Source: Asterias amurensis
Lineage: Eukaryota > Echinodermata > Asteroidea > Forcipulatida > Asteriidae
Length of the DNA: 64,000 bases
Assembly (NCBI RefSeq): GCF_032118995.1
Contig: NC_092662.1
Location: forward strand, 16,381,701-16,445,700
Reading direction: 5' to 3'
Shown: positions 44,001 through 54,183 of the stretch, in pieces
Numbering within the stretch: the stretch's first letter is position 1
Layout of the letters: every line of letters starts with the position of its first letter
Notes under the pieces: generated by a model
The model's database searches: none
What the model was told of the DNA's origin: nothing
What the model saw: the letters and a program-made list of their open reading frames with translations, nothing else
Program-made: the position numbers and the translations under genes

Positions 44001-47000
44001 CTCTTTTTTTTTATGTGGGAGGAAAAACCCCCAAATGGGGAAAACACTGTCAACCCGGGCCCAATTTCATAGAGCTGCTAAGCACAAAAATTTGCTAAGC
44101 ATGAAATTTCTTCCTTGGTAAAAACAGGATTACCAGCCAAATTTCCATTTGTCGCATATTGCTTGTTACTGCAGGCATTCAGCTGTGCTTATCCTGAAAA
44201 TCACGTGAAAATTTGGTTGGTAATCCTGTTTTTATCAAGGCAAAAATTTCATGCTAAGCAGGTAGTGACTAAAAACTCAATCTACATGCAAGACTCTGGT
44301 CTGAGGTGGGATTCGAACCTGGGTCCACAGAGGTGAAAGGCAGGGACAGAAACCACTGAGCCAACCTGATCCCCAACATGCTCCCCACCTAAATTTAGCT
44401 TGATGAAATGTCAGACGTCCCCCATCCCTGTTTTATGTAATATATTTTAAAGTTCTAGACTTCCTTTTTACGTTTCTTTTGCCAAAGACTTGTTCAAAGT
44501 CATTAGAGTTGCTTTAAAAATAGTAAAGCAAGGGAGTATGTCAATTAAATTCAAATTTATGCAATCTTTGGCATTTTGGAGTAGCAAAAAGTCGGTGCTG
44601 GGTAAAAAAAAAAAATTGTCAATCCATGATTTCCATGCCTGATGAAGGCTTAGGAGTAAAATAAGGCAATGACCAAGGTAATAGCTAGGGGCATGAAGGT
44701 GCAGTGCCTACGTGCTGCGTTTGCCAGGCCTGCATTTCAATGTATGGCAATTGATTTTTTAGCAAGATAAGTTTTTTTTTTCCCTTGAACACACGATCAA
44801 CACAGGATCAAGTTCTTGATACCTTAAAGTAGTAAGTTTGAAACATATTTTCGTGAAAAATCTGAAGAACAAATTTTAATCTCCTTCTAGAAGATGGAGT
44901 CACATTTTTGCACATCATAAAATCTGATAGTCAAACGCAAACTGTAGGTAAAGTGCAACGAGTAGCATTCCACAATGGGCCATGAAAATGCCCTAATTAT
45001 CACTGAATGACTGCCAACTTGAAAATCAAAACAGACGTGCATTAAATACAGGCCTGATACCTCACAGAGGCAACTTAGCTATTGCCTTGGTGCCCTTGCC
45101 CTTTCAAGAACAAAGCATACAGACCTGTAACTGGCTATTAAGAAAAAAAAGAACTGTGTGAGAGAAAAAATAATCCAAGAAGCCTGTCTCTGGTCCAAGC
45201 AATCATCTTCTCACCCCCTGAAGGAGGTCCTGTTTAAAGCACTTCAAACTCATTATTCCTGGCAAGTCCTGTCTGTTTTCAAAACCCTCCTGCCTGAAGT
45301 CCGTCGGGCTTCAATTTCCTCTGGAAATCCCATTTCGGCGGAATACTTTTGATTCCTCGGCCTTACATTTCCCCAAAGTTTATCCGAGACGGTTTAGCGG
45401 AGGTTTTGACATGAAAAAGAAACATGGGGGAATGAGGGTGTTTGATGCGTCCCCATTACAGACCTATATGCTTCTTTCTGGAAAGGGCAAGGACACTAAG
45501 ACATTTTTGCCTTGGTAAAGGGCACCCTATGACAAAATTGTCAATTTCTACTGGAGCATTTCAAGGGCATCAAGGCAATAACCAGGGGGCATGGAAGCAA
45601 TCGTCTTCATTGCCTCAGTGAAGTATCAAGTCTGCCTTTTTTTTATTAAATATTATTTTGTTTACACGTGTGACGTGAATGAATATTGGTTAATAATCTT
45701 TGACAGATTAGGAGCGATTTGAAAGGATTTACGGAGATTCTTTGCAGGGCCTTTTTAGTCGATTTTTTTCGCGCTGATTATCCTCATTGTTTATTAAATG
45801 TTGTTTAGTTCACATCTTCGACGCGACTGAAAATTGAAAAATAATCTCAGACAGATTAGAACAGACTTGGAAGGCTTCACAGAGACTTTATGCAGCGCCG
45901 TTTGACTCTTCTTTTTTATCACGTTGGATTTTTTTTTCCCAGTAGTGAGTTTTTTTTCCTGTTATTTAAGATCCTCCTATGGGACTAGTAGTATCCTCTA
46001 TCGACGGCTTAAATGTCAAAGCATTGTTTTCATTAATCATATTCGCTGCTTCGGTACGGAGACGGAAAACACCTCATTAACACCTCACAAAAAGTCATAA
46101 ATCACAATAGAAATCACAATAGAAATATGAAACTAAAATATTTAACAATGAGATGCCTTAGAAAATTGAGAACATAGCTGATTAATTTTTTTAATAATGA
46201 CATAAAAAAATTGCTAGGACAATGGTTGACGATACTTTTTCAGTTTATTGGGGTCAGATAAAAACTCAAATTGCCTATTTCAGGTGGTAAATAAGTTATC
46301 TCCACGGAGTGCTGTTTTTTCCCCTTCGTCTCATGAAACCATACTTTTTTGTAAACAAGTGGTGGGGGGGGGGGTGGACAGTGGAGAAAATTAAGACACA
46401 GTTAGACGAAACATAAATATTGGACTTTTCACCCAGCATTGAGATTGGTTTTATGTTTGTTGTTGTCTGTGTACAATTTTGGCCAATTAAAACCCTCTGC
46501 CTATGTAAAACAAGATATATACTACCTTTTCAAAAAGGACATTAAACATATGATTTGAGGCAATTACATAGTGAGGTATCAATGTTTATTTAGTTTGCGG
46601 TAACACCATGTGTATATCTACTTGCCAGGTAGAGTTTGTTCTTAGAGAACTGTCTTTCTATATTCTACTACCGCGGAGTAGATTTATCGGATTGCTCGAG
46701 AGACTTTTCAGTCCTGAAAAGAACTGTCCTGCTTTTTAACTACTACCTGGACGGAAGGTAGAGAAAACTGGCTGGGACTACTACTCTAGCTTATAGGAGC
46801 GTAGACAGTAGACATTGAACATGCTTCAAGCATCCAGGACATAGCAGTAATTTTTGTAGCGTTTTGTTTTTTTCTTTATCCTTCATGGGCTTGCTGAGGA
46901 AGCAGCTGCATCAACACTGGAATGTACATGTATGTGAATTACATTAAGAGAACTCCTTAAAGACACTGGACACTATTGGTAATTGTCAAAGACAAGTCTT

Positions 47001-50000
47001 CTCACTTGGTGTATCTCAACATATGCATAAAATAACAAACCTGTGAAAATTTGAGCTCAATTGGTCATCGAAGTTGCGAGATAATAATGAAAGAAAAAGC
47101 ACTTTTGTCACACGAAGTAAGTGCGCTTTGAGATGCTTGATTCCGAGACATCAAATTCTAAACTTGAGGTCTCGAAATCAAATTTGTGGAAAATTACTTC
47201 TTTCTAAGTCACTTCAGAGGGAGCCATTTCTCACAATGTTTTATACTATCAATCTCTCCCCATTTCTCATTATCAAGTGAGGTTTTATGCTAATAATTAT
47301 TTTGAGTAATTACCAACAGTGTCCACTGCCTTTAAGAATCTTCACAGTGTGACAGATGTTGTTTGTGCACCAATGGCTGTCAAGACATGATTTTATTATT
47401 TCCATCGACTGCATTCCCAGATTGAAAGGGGGCATATGTATTAGTATGCATTCCGGAATTCAAAGGGGCGATATGTATTACAAGTGTTTACGTGTGCAGC
47501 CTCAATCATGTGCAATTTTTTGAGTTTGCAATTAAAGGTGCTGTGTCGTCATGATCAAAGTTCACATTTGCAAACATTTATTTCATTGCTGCCCTACATG
47601 TACACTTACACATTTTACAAAGTTTGATAGTTTTATTCAGTAGTAGTTTACAGTATTACTTAGTATCTTAGGATATGAAAGTTTACAATGATTTAGATAG
47701 TTATATATTAGGAAGCTTTTAAAGTAGGACAACAATTAGGTTAGGGTGAAGCAGAGGCTTTTGTGCCTTAACCTATGGACAGACAAACAACATAAAATAC
47801 TATACAGAAGAAAGAAAACACAAGACAGACTAGACAAACAGAATACATGACAGAGGCTAATAAATGATGGTAAGTTAACAATATACTTCAAACCTACGAA
47901 TAAGCATCAAGAGGTTTTTATTTTTTTTATTTTCTTGTGAAGCCAGGAAGAGTGATTGAAGATTTAATTGAGTAACTCAAATTATTCCAAAACATAATGC
48001 CACGTTGAACAAGACTAGTTGGCATGTAACATGTAATTATGAACTCTCACCTAGATACTGCTACCATGTGCGCTCCGGGTATGTCTATATTAAAGAGTGC
48101 AGACGCATAATTGTTATCATAAAGACTTACTTGGTAACAGGCAAGTGCTGGAGAACTGTTGATAGTATAAAACATTGTGAGAAACGACTCGCTCTGAAGT
48201 AGCATACTTTTTAAGAAAGATGTAATTTCTCACTCAAAAAAAAAAAAAAAAAAAAAAAAGAAAAAGACTTGAGGCCCGGAGCCTTTTATTAGGCATGTGA
48301 TAGCAAACAAATTTGTGCAACAAGGGTGTTTTCTCTTTCATTGTTCTCTTGCAACTTCAATGACCGGTTGAGCCCAAACTTTCACAGGTTTGTTAATTGA
48401 TGCATATGTTGGGATGCACCAAGTGAGAATACTGGTCTTTGACAATTACCAAACATGTCCAGGGGTCGATTTCACAAAGAGTTAGGACTAGTAGTAACTT
48501 AGGACTAGTCCTAGGAGATATTCAAAACGTATGGCTAGTCCCAAGTTAGGAAGAGTAACTCATCCTAACTCGAGATAAGACTAGTCCTAACTCTTTGTGA
48601 AATCCACCCCTGTGCCTTTAAATGGGGGGCACCCCAATCACTCTCTGCATGTATGTTAATTAGGCATGGACCATGTCCATATGGATAACAACTAGAACCC
48701 ATCTTCACGAGCGAGAGACACGTTCACCGCAAATGGATCTCCCTACAGCGTGGGTAATTAGGGTCATTCGCGAGGGGCAGCAACGGCTTCTTGTCTTTGA
48801 TTAAAAAGCCCCTAGCGCTATGAAATGCTGATGGTTAGACGCTGTTTCTCCTGGGTTTCGGGTCTCGAGGAGGAATTACATGGATATTGACCCAATTGAA
48901 GACCGGGAGTAGGACAACCACCCCCCCCCCCCAAAAAAAATATATATACATACAGGTAAACTGGAATGAGGACTTGTGCTTGTAAGGATTATTGTTATTG
49001 GCTGGGTGAGGGGGAATGCATGATGAAGTGTTTTTAACCGTGTCTGGGTGTTGATTACAAATTTTGCATTGCATCCGATGCCATAACGAAAATGAATAAA
49101 ACGCTCAATGAGCGATAAACTCCAAATGCGAAATTAGATTATTTATTTCTCATCAAAAACAACATTTCAGACAGAAATATTTTAAGGGATGTTTTCTACC
49201 ATCATCATCATTAGACCGTGTAGGTTTTATGTAAATCTGTGATCTTCACGTTTTTTGTTCCTACCAATTCTGTAACAGCCTTTAAACTAAAAAAAAAAAG
49301 TAAAGACAATATTTTTAATTTCTCATCTTTCTCTCTTTCTCTCCCGCCTCCTCCTCCTCCCTCCACCCTCTTGCAGGAAATGGAAAGCTGTGCTCAGGGT
49401 CTCGAGACAACTCACTCCGGCAGTGGGATATCACGACCGGTCAATGCATCAACCAAAGTGTTATCCCTAGGAACTTGGTTACCCACTTAAAATGTGTACC
49501 GGGAGAGAATCTGGTGGTCCAGACCAGCGAGGACAGATGCCTCAGGTAGGACTTGGATCTTAAAGGCACTGGACACTAATGGTTGTTACTCAAAATAATT
49601 GTAAGCATAAAAACTTACTTGGTAACGAGCAATGGAGAGTTGTTGATAGTATAAAACATTGTGAGAACGGCTCCCTCTGAAGTAATGTAGTTTTTGAGGG
49701 CTAAAGAGGTAGTTTCCTACTTAAATAATAAAATACTTGAAGCCTGAAGCCTTTTTGGAAGGAGTGTTTTTTCCTCCATTATTCTCTCGCAACTTCCACA
49801 GGATTGTTATTTTATGCATATAATGAGGTACATCAAGTTTAGAAGACTGGTCTTTGACAATTACCAAAGGTGTCCAGTGCTAATAAAGGACCTATGAATT
49901 TAAATATTTCCAGTTTTTGTAGAAGTTTCACTTTCCTACTCTGAACTGCAGTGTACCAGTTGATTTGCCTACCAGATGACCACATTGGTCATTCTTTGAT

Positions 50001-51834
50001 TGTGCTATTTTGCACAATTGCTCTTATATATTAAAAATAAAAATAAATAAAAAAATAAAAAAATATGAAGGCTTATATAACAAAAGAAAATCAAAACCCA
50101 CTTTTGGGGTAGAATACGCGCTACCCCCTACCCCCCCTTTAAACAAATTCAGAAAAATTTAGAACAATTTAAAGCAGCATCACCCAAGAATTGGTTTAGA
50201 AGAAAGAAAAAAATAATGAAAACAAAATTAAATCCATCCCTTTTAACATAACATGTAATAGCTATTTACAAAAATGTATGTAAAAACAAAACAGCTATGG
50301 CCCTGAATTGTGTCTTGATAAATCCAAGAGAGATCATGTGCTTGGTGTATTTTTAGTTCTCAGCCGACACAAAACCACCTGCTTAGCTGGATTCTGTCTT
50401 ATCACCTGCAGAGAATGCAGAGCCAAATGAAATGCTTATATCCGGTTGTACCAAATTATTTATTTACTTAAAGGCAGTGGACACTATTAGTAATTACTCA
50501 AAATAATTATTAGCATAAAACCTTACTTGGTAACGAGTAATGGGGAGAGGTTGGTAGTATAAAACATTGTGAGAAACGGCTCCCTCTGAAGTAACATAAT
50601 TTTCCACGAATTTGATTTCGAGACCTCAAGTTTTAGAATTTGAGGTCTCGAAATCAAGCATCTGAAAGCACACAACTTCGTGTGACAAGGGTGTTTTTTC
50701 TTTCTTTCTTAGTTATCTCGCAACACTGACGACCAATCAAGCTTAAATTTTTAGAGGTTTGTTATTTTATGCATATGTTGAGATACAGCAAGTGAGAAGA
50801 CTGGTCTTTGACAATTACCAATAGTGTCCACTGTCTTTAATAGGAAGGTATATACGTCAAATGGTAATAAAAGTCTTTTGGTAAGAAGATAAACTATTTT
50901 GAGAACTGTTGCTGGGAAGTGCATTAACAGGGTGAGGTTGTCCCCATAAAAATGGCCCTGCACTCTCAAAAGATGATGTTCCAGCAGTTGATTACGCAAC
51001 TGCATGCGCCACTCATGCAAGGTTTCTTGTGTTAGTGGCGCATAGCTGGCACAAATAAATGTTGCTATAAGTTGACTGCAAAAAGTTTTGTGAAATCGAA
51101 GGCAGGCCTGTTTCATTATTTTTAAAATTATTTTTAGCCTTTGAGAAAGACTGTGCTAGAAGTCAAAACATCAGGTCGTTAACTAATTTTTTGCAAAAAT
51201 AATTAACCTGCGAAATTTGTGTGTGTAGGATTTGGGACACGCGCACATTAACCGAGGCTCATGTATTCCCGAAGAAGCAGTACATCCAGACGTGCTGTGA
51301 CGTGACTCCAGATGGCAACTACTGTCTAACGTCCAGTAACGGGGTCGGAGGCAAGGGATGCGAAGCTACGGTAAGATTATACAAAACATATTGACGCCCT
51401 CGTACAGTAAGCCAAAACAGAGTTCTGCGCTTACGTCTCTTCCTGTAAGAGTATATTTCTTCAGGTCAATTTAATTTAATATTGATTCAAGATTATTGTT
51501 GCGCCTCCTGAATTATAAAAAGCCAATGATACATTTGAAAATGGTCAGAATGTAAGCAAGACTGGTCACCAGGCCAGTGCCCAAACCAAAGTATGGGGAT
51601 ATGTCTGTCCCGCCAACAGAGAACTAAGAATTACTAGTTACATTTTATGAGCCTAACCCTGCTGGCATCAGTAATGTTTTTTTAATTTGTTCAAGCAGGA
51701 GACAGACACCTGTAATCCTACCTCTGTAAACAATCTACACTGGGCAAGGTAACCAGAGAAGCAGTAACTCAAAACACACATGTTCACGCTTGAATTTCCA
51801 ACCAAAATTAGGTCTTCCACAACGAACCTTTAAT

Positions 51835-51877
<43 letters not shown>

Positions 51878-54183
51878 ATTTTGGTTAATATATAACCAAA
51901 ATTAATATTCCTTATCCCTGATGCAAATTTAGAATCTATTATAACCAATATGATGTTACAGTATACAACTCACTTTTATGACAAATTTACTTAAATAAAA
52001 ATTGAAATGTTTTCCCCCTTAGCTTTGGGACCTGCGAGCCCAGTCGTTAGTCGCTGAGTATCACGGCCACCAGCAGACAACATCAGCTTGCTGCTTCATC
52101 CCCAATATTTACTCCAAACCGCTTATCGCTACATGCTCTAATGACGGTACTATTAGAGTCTGGGATAGGAACTCATGTGGTAGGCATCTCCTTAATGGAT
52201 TTATTATGATTTGTGCAAACATTCCTAACTCTTTCACCTATTGACCCGTCCCTATCAACTGGTTAAATTATATCCCTTCATAAAAATTGGTGTAAAACAA
52301 AAGATGAAGATCATACAGCCACACAGTTTTCAGAAAGGGAAAGAGGACTCTTGAGGGTGCTATTGTGATCTATTTTTTGGGGGTTGTCATTTGCAAAAAG
52401 TGCAAATATTTATCACGTACTTCTTGTAGGTGGGTGCTACTATAAATATTCAAGCAAGTCAAGTCGCCTCCGCCTTGATACACATCCAACACATAGGAGA
52501 GACAGTCGCTTTCTCTATCCGTGCCGTTCGCTTTCTCTATCCGTGCCTTAATTACATTGGTCCTCAGAGACTGGTCTTGCACCGCAGTAATCTAGCCCTC
52601 GGTTTCTTTCTTCAACTCTCCGCTCTTTAGCCAATAGACCGATCAATTAAGCTCCGTCCCATTGCGTATTGACCAATCACAACGCAACAAAGGTCCGACA
52701 CTAAGGTTCGACATGCGTGCGCATATCTTGGCGCGCGGCAGAGTTGTGTAGAAAGGCATTGGAGAGCCCCAAGTGTTCTTGCTTACATGTGCGTTGTGGG
52801 CGGAGCCTACTGGATCGGTCTATTCCAGGTCCATTAGATAAACTTATGACTATATTAACAGGTGCATTAAAGGGTTCAAGGGAAGGTACACATTATGTAA
52901 TCACTCTTGAAATAAATCGCAATAAAAACTTATTTGGTTAGAAATATAGTAGCTCTTGCTGGTATACAATTTTTTGAGAAGCATTTCACTTTGAAGCAAT
53001 GTGGTTATGGAATTTACAGTCTTTTTGCAGAAACAGTTACCGATAAAACTAAAATACTTTTATTCTTGATCAAGGTTAGCTTCTTGACCCACTCTCATTT
53101 GTACGGGTTCATGGTAAAGTCAACCATAATCTATGCTCCAATGTATACAAGAGCCGGCACTCAAGAAATTTACTTTCACCTAGACGGCAAATAAAAGGCA
53201 GCCACAACAAGATGTTGGTTCCTTTCACACTATTTGCTCAATGGTGTACTGTTACAGTTGAATCGGCCTCCGACAGTACCCAGGACTGTAAACTCTTAAC
53301 ACTCGGACACTTTGCAGGCGGAAGCCGTGTATCAAGTGACATTGAGTCCTCCGCTGCTAGCACCATTTATGTCATTAAACTCTGGGAATGTGATTTTTTT
53401 CGAGGAGGAGAAAGAGGTTACCACGGTAACAGCACCTTGACTTTTTTTGAGTTTTTCCTTATTGTGTTTTTTTTCAGCTTGCATAACGATGTTGAGTATT
53501 GTTGGTTTTGGTTCGTTGACGTCTATCGCAGCCAATACCGATAAAAGGTTTGTGGTTTTCTCTCTATGAGTTGAAAGTTTTCAGACAAACTTATAATTTT
53601 TTTTCACATCAAAGGCATAACAAAACCTTGCGCTAAATTTACAAATTTAAAGCCAATGTTAAGGATTTGTAACTACTGAAAGCAACTGGCTCATCCAAAT
53701 TTACTCATTATAACAAACTCATTCAGACCCACTCATCAAACCCTACTTATTAAAACTCACTCAACAAAAGTAACTCGTCAAAACTCACTCATTAAAACCC
53801 ATCCATCAAAAATTACTCATCTCTACCCTTGCCCCCTCTGATTATGCCTCTGTTACTCATTATAAATCACTCATTAGAACAACTCGTCACTCTGTATAAC
53901 TCGATTAAAACTCACTCATTAAAACTCACCAACTATTACTCATCATATTCCATTATTACTCAATTAATATAGTTCACGCATAAATGACTCATTATATTTT
54001 TCATTACTACTCACTCATTCAAACGTTCACTCACTCAGATGTTGAGTTAACCCATATTATTTTTTATTTTATTTTCCTTGTCTCAGTATATGTGTTGGAA
54101 GTGTTAGTCGAGGAGTCCACATAGCAACTCTATTAGAAGAACCAGTAGGGCAGTTTCGCTTTATCTACGTCGCTCAGTACTAA
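23754..54183 (+). CDS. WDR31: WD repeat-containing protein 31 orthologue
   Basis: Nine exons: 23754-23830, 24564-24690, 26341-26415, 43267-43426, 49377-49545, 51229-51370, 52023-52179, about 53325-53370 and 54087-54183, in one frame of 349 codons plus TAA. The N-terminus MGKKQSKLK has Gly2 and Ser/Lys positions suited to N-myristoylation. WD40 units follow: HKREITK, FSASRDKTIRMW, LCSGSRDNSLRQWD, VQTSEDRCLRIWD, GVGGKGCEATLWD, ATCSNDGTIRVWD and CVGSVSRGVHIATL. The GGxGCEATLWDLR block and RNLVTHL are close to human WDR31. In animals WDR31 has been linked to ciliary trafficking (IFT/BBSome regulation with ELMOD and RP2). Intron 3 is 16.9 kb and full of MITEs. Exon 8 is the weak point: both of its splice sites are poor, and its limits were chosen by frame and similarity. 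Confidence 0.92.
24161..24278. repeat. Fold-back MITE, TTTCCGTATGGCGCCACCAC ends
   Basis: The arm TTTCCGTATGGCGCCACCAC continues CTTTTTCA, with the near-perfect complement ending GGCGCCATACGGAAA. About 118 bp in WDR31 intron 1, no coding capacity. Confidence 0.9.
24301..24430 (+). repeat. SINE head fragment
   Basis: GGGGGCGTGTTGTGGCTAAG, CGACTCGAGCTCT, TGGTGTTTCTGATCA and GTGTGGGTTTGAGCCCCGG match the head of the SINE at 58672-59040. It ends without the tail. Confidence 0.65.
26449..26560 (+). repeat. SINE head fragment
   Basis: GGGGGCGTGTTGTGGCCGGG, AGAGCACCGGACTCGAGCTC and GTGTGGTTTTGAGTCCGAG form A- and B-box-like blocks of the 58672-59040 SINE family. It lies at the start of WDR31 intron 3. 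Confidence 0.65.
27637..27994. repeat. MITE family C, copy 1
   Basis: TTAAAGCCATTGGACACTTT at the left and AGTCTATAATGGCTTTAA at the right, with TTAA edges. Internal GGGAAAACCCACCCTTG and ATTCTCG.TATCGAGAAT are shared with 30239-30614 and 62875-63243. Confidence 0.85.
28177..28502. repeat. MITE family A, copy 3 (internally deleted)
   Basis: TTAAAGACAGTGGACACTAT starts it and AATAGTGTCTGACTGCCTTT ends it. The central palindrome is missing, so it is shorter than 385 bp. Confidence 0.85.
28969..29013. repeat. (ATT)n microsatellite
   Basis: About 15 ATT units, uninterrupted, in WDR31 intron 3. Confidence 0.95.
29140..29190 (-). repeat. Penelope-like terminus fragment
   Basis: The minus strand reads AAGAAAGACTCTG then GGGTCGAAACATCAGGCC, a hairpin followed by GAAAC. 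Similar pieces are at 43600-43650 (-) and 51133-51180 (+). Confidence 0.4.
29712..30087. repeat. MITE family A, copy 4
   Basis: Full-length, TTAA at both edges, with AGACACTGGACACTATTGG at the left and GTGTCCACTGCCTTTAA at the right. Confidence 0.9.
30239..30614. repeat. MITE family C, copy 2
   Basis: TTAAAGCCATTCGACACTTT to GTGTCCAATGGCTTTAA. Its right TTAA at 30611-30614 is also the left edge of the next repeat. Confidence 0.85.
30611..31176. repeat. Inverted-repeat element, AAAGGAATGTGGTTTTAGAG ends
   Basis: The left arm AAAGGAATGTGGTTTTAGAG and the right arm TCTCTCTAAAACCACTTTCC are complementary. The interior of about 520 bp has no coding capacity. It abuts family C copy 2 at a shared TTAA; its right edge is less certain. 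Confidence 0.6.
31180..32430. other. Intron DNA without recognised feature
   Basis: AT-rich WDR31 intron 3 sequence. Open frames at 31343-31537 (-) and 31555-31878 (+) show no known domain and no coding neighbours. No repeat family recognised elsewhere in the window matches. Confidence 0.5.
32455..32700. repeat. Diverged family E-like element
   Basis: Repeated words GCTTAC, AAGCAGGGAATT and AGCAGAGCCATGAAATTGGG resemble the TGCTTAGCA / GGGCCCAATTTCAT family. Edges are unclear. Confidence 0.4.
33308..33694. repeat. MITE family A, copy 5
   Basis: Full-length, from TTAAAGGCAGTGGTCACTAT to GTGTCCTCTGCCTTTAA, with the central palindrome. Confidence 0.9.
34347..34530. repeat. Fold-back element, second copy of the 5154-5285 family
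   Basis: The left arm has CCACGGCTTTGGCTTTGGAT then TCGGCTCAGGCT; the right arm has GGAGCCTTAAACCGAATCC then AAGCCGAAGCCG. Arms pair imperfectly. Confidence 0.7.
34844..35227. repeat. MITE family D, copy 1
   Basis: TTAAAGGAACATTACAGAAT starts it and AATTCTGTAACGTTCCTTTAA is its complement at the end, with TTAA edges. The interior has AAGTTTTGCATTGCATCGAT. Pieces recur at about 49045-49290 and 62810-62866. Confidence 0.85.
36158..36238. repeat. 11-bp tandem repeat
   Basis: About seven copies of GTGGGGTGATC, with T/C exchange at one position. Confidence 0.9.
36295..36661. repeat. MITE family A, copy 6
   Basis: TTAAAGGACACTATTGGTTA to GTGTCCACCGTCTTTAA. The left end lacks a few bases of the family's terminal repeat. 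Confidence 0.9.
37055..37436. repeat. MITE family A, copy 7 (diverged)
   Basis: TTAAAGGCACTGGGCACGTT to CTCCGTTGCCCTTTAA. The central palindrome is altered (CTTCAGGTCTGAAG). Confidence 0.8.
37679..38067. repeat. MITE family B, copy 1 (whole-length palindrome)
   Basis: TTAAAGGAACACGTTGCCTT and AAGGCAACGTGTTCCTTTAA bound a 389-bp element that is complementary along nearly its whole length, with centre TCAAAATTTTGA inside GGCCATTTATGG repeats. TTAA edges. Confidence 0.92.
38391..38781. repeat. MITE family B, copy 2
   Basis: Same ends and palindromic centre (TCAAAAAGTTGA) as copy 1, 324 bp away in the same orientation. TTAA edges. Confidence 0.92.
39215..39245 (-). repeat. Penelope-like hammerhead-type fragment
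   Basis: The minus strand reads AAGATGAGCAGAGTATACTG then TTCGAAACGTCG. GATGAG, a short stem and CGAAAC match a hammerhead core. Confidence 0.4.
39865..40105. repeat. MITE family E, best copy
   Basis: GGGCCCAATTTCATAGAGCT with TGCTAAGCACAAAATTTTG at the left, and TTTTGTGCTTAGCAGCTC then TATGAAATTGGGCC at the right. Arms of about 75 bp; the interior has GGTTGGTAAACCTG. Confidence 0.88.
40740..41120. repeat. Diverged family E-like inverted repeats
   Basis: CGGGCCCAATTTCATTGTTC at 40741 pairs with AGCAGAGCCATGAAATTTTG near 40920. A second hairpin at about 40998-41115 has GCCTTTTTGAGGTATGGCGG against CCGCCATATCTCAAAAAGGC, flanking TTTGGGTGTGTACACAC. Confidence 0.55.
41502..41646. repeat. MITE family A, copy 8 (truncated)
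   Basis: Only the left about 145 bp remain (GCAGTGGACACTATTTGTAA to GAAGTGGAGTAGTTTTTGAG), ending at a junction with family E-like sequence. Confidence 0.8.
42163..42553. repeat. MITE family B, copy 3
   Basis: TTAA-bounded, with the same ends and near-full-length palindrome as copies at 37679 and 38391. Confidence 0.92.
42819..42971. repeat. Fold-back MITE, AGGCCGGTTTATAGTTG ends
   Basis: The left arm has GGTTTATAGTTGTTCGCGCA and CAATGGTCGTGCGATGG; the right arm has CGCATGACCATCGTGCA then CGACTATAAACCGACC. Confidence 0.85.
44057..44265. repeat. MITE family E copy (right end truncated)
   Basis: GGGCCCAATTTCATAGAGCT at the left; the right side ends at TTTCATGCTAAGCAGG without the final GGGCCC. 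Confidence 0.8.
44295..44380 (-). repeat. tRNA-like SINE head, minus strand
   Basis: The minus strand reads AGGTTGGCTCAGTGGTTTCT and GACCCAGGTTCGAATCCC, good A- and B-boxes without a cloverleaf-forming middle. Confidence 0.55.
44390..46540. other. Intron DNA without recognised feature
   Basis: AT-rich WDR31 intron 4 sequence. No open frame shows a domain, and no repeat family defined elsewhere in the window matches clearly. Weak local duplication: AATAATCTTTGACAGATTAG near 45690 and AATAATCTCAGACAGATTAG near 45840, each followed by a similar CTT/GGA-type stretch. Confidence 0.45.
46545..46690. repeat. Family L terminus
   Basis: GAGGTATCAATG, TTTGCGGTAACACCATGTGT, ATCTACTTGCCAGGTAGAGT and ATTCTACTACCGCGGAGTAG match 15690-15812 in inverted orientation. 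Confidence 0.7.
46957..47335. repeat. MITE family A, copy 9
   Basis: TTAAAGACACTGGACACTAT to GTGTCCACTGCCTTTAA. Full-length apart from a small internal deletion. Confidence 0.9.
48100..48621. repeat. MITE family A, copy 10, interrupted by a CAGGGGTCGA element
   Basis: Family A words run from CTTACTTGGTAACAGG through CTGGTCTTTGACAATTACCA to 48459. A 153-bp element at 48460-48612 (CAGGGGTCGATTTCACAAAG ... TTTGTGAAATCCACCCCTG) interrupts it, and the family A end TGCCTTTAA resumes. Poly(A) at 48240-48259 replaces the centre. Confidence 0.8.
49045..49290. repeat. MITE family D fragment
   Basis: It matches the right two thirds of 34844-35227, from ATTACAAATTTTGCATTGCA to CAATTCTGTAACAGCCTTTAA. 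Confidence 0.8.
49560..49887. repeat. MITE family A, copy 11
   Basis: TTAAAGGCACTGGACACTAA to GTGTCCAGTGCTAATAAAGG. The right edge and centre are eroded. It starts 15 bp after WDR31 exon 5. Confidence 0.85.
50468..50840. repeat. MITE family A, copy 12
   Basis: TTAAAGGCAGTGGACACTAT to GTGTCCACTGTCTTTAA, near full length, with the central palindrome. Confidence 0.9.
51839..51874. repeat. Poly(A) tract
   Basis: An A run of about 35 bp in WDR31 intron 6, next to TAATTTTGGTTAATATATAACC. No SINE body is seen before it. Confidence 0.9.
52628..52827. repeat. Fold-back MITE, CCAATAGACCGATC ends
   Basis: The left arm AATAGACCGATCAATTAAGC continues CTCCGTCCCATTGCG; the right arm has TGCGTTGTGGGCGGAGCCT, then GGATCGGTCTATT. 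WDR31 intron 7. Confidence 0.8.
53690..54035. repeat. Degenerate (ACTCATTAAA)n tract
   Basis: Many variants of ACTCATTAAAACTCACTCA over about 340 bp, directly before the last WDR31 exon. Confidence 0.85.

Noticed and set aside
53212-53544. 110-codon plus-strand frame in the last part of WDR31
   Set aside because: It is in a different frame from the WD40-like residues at 53325-53370 and cannot join exon 9 in phase.
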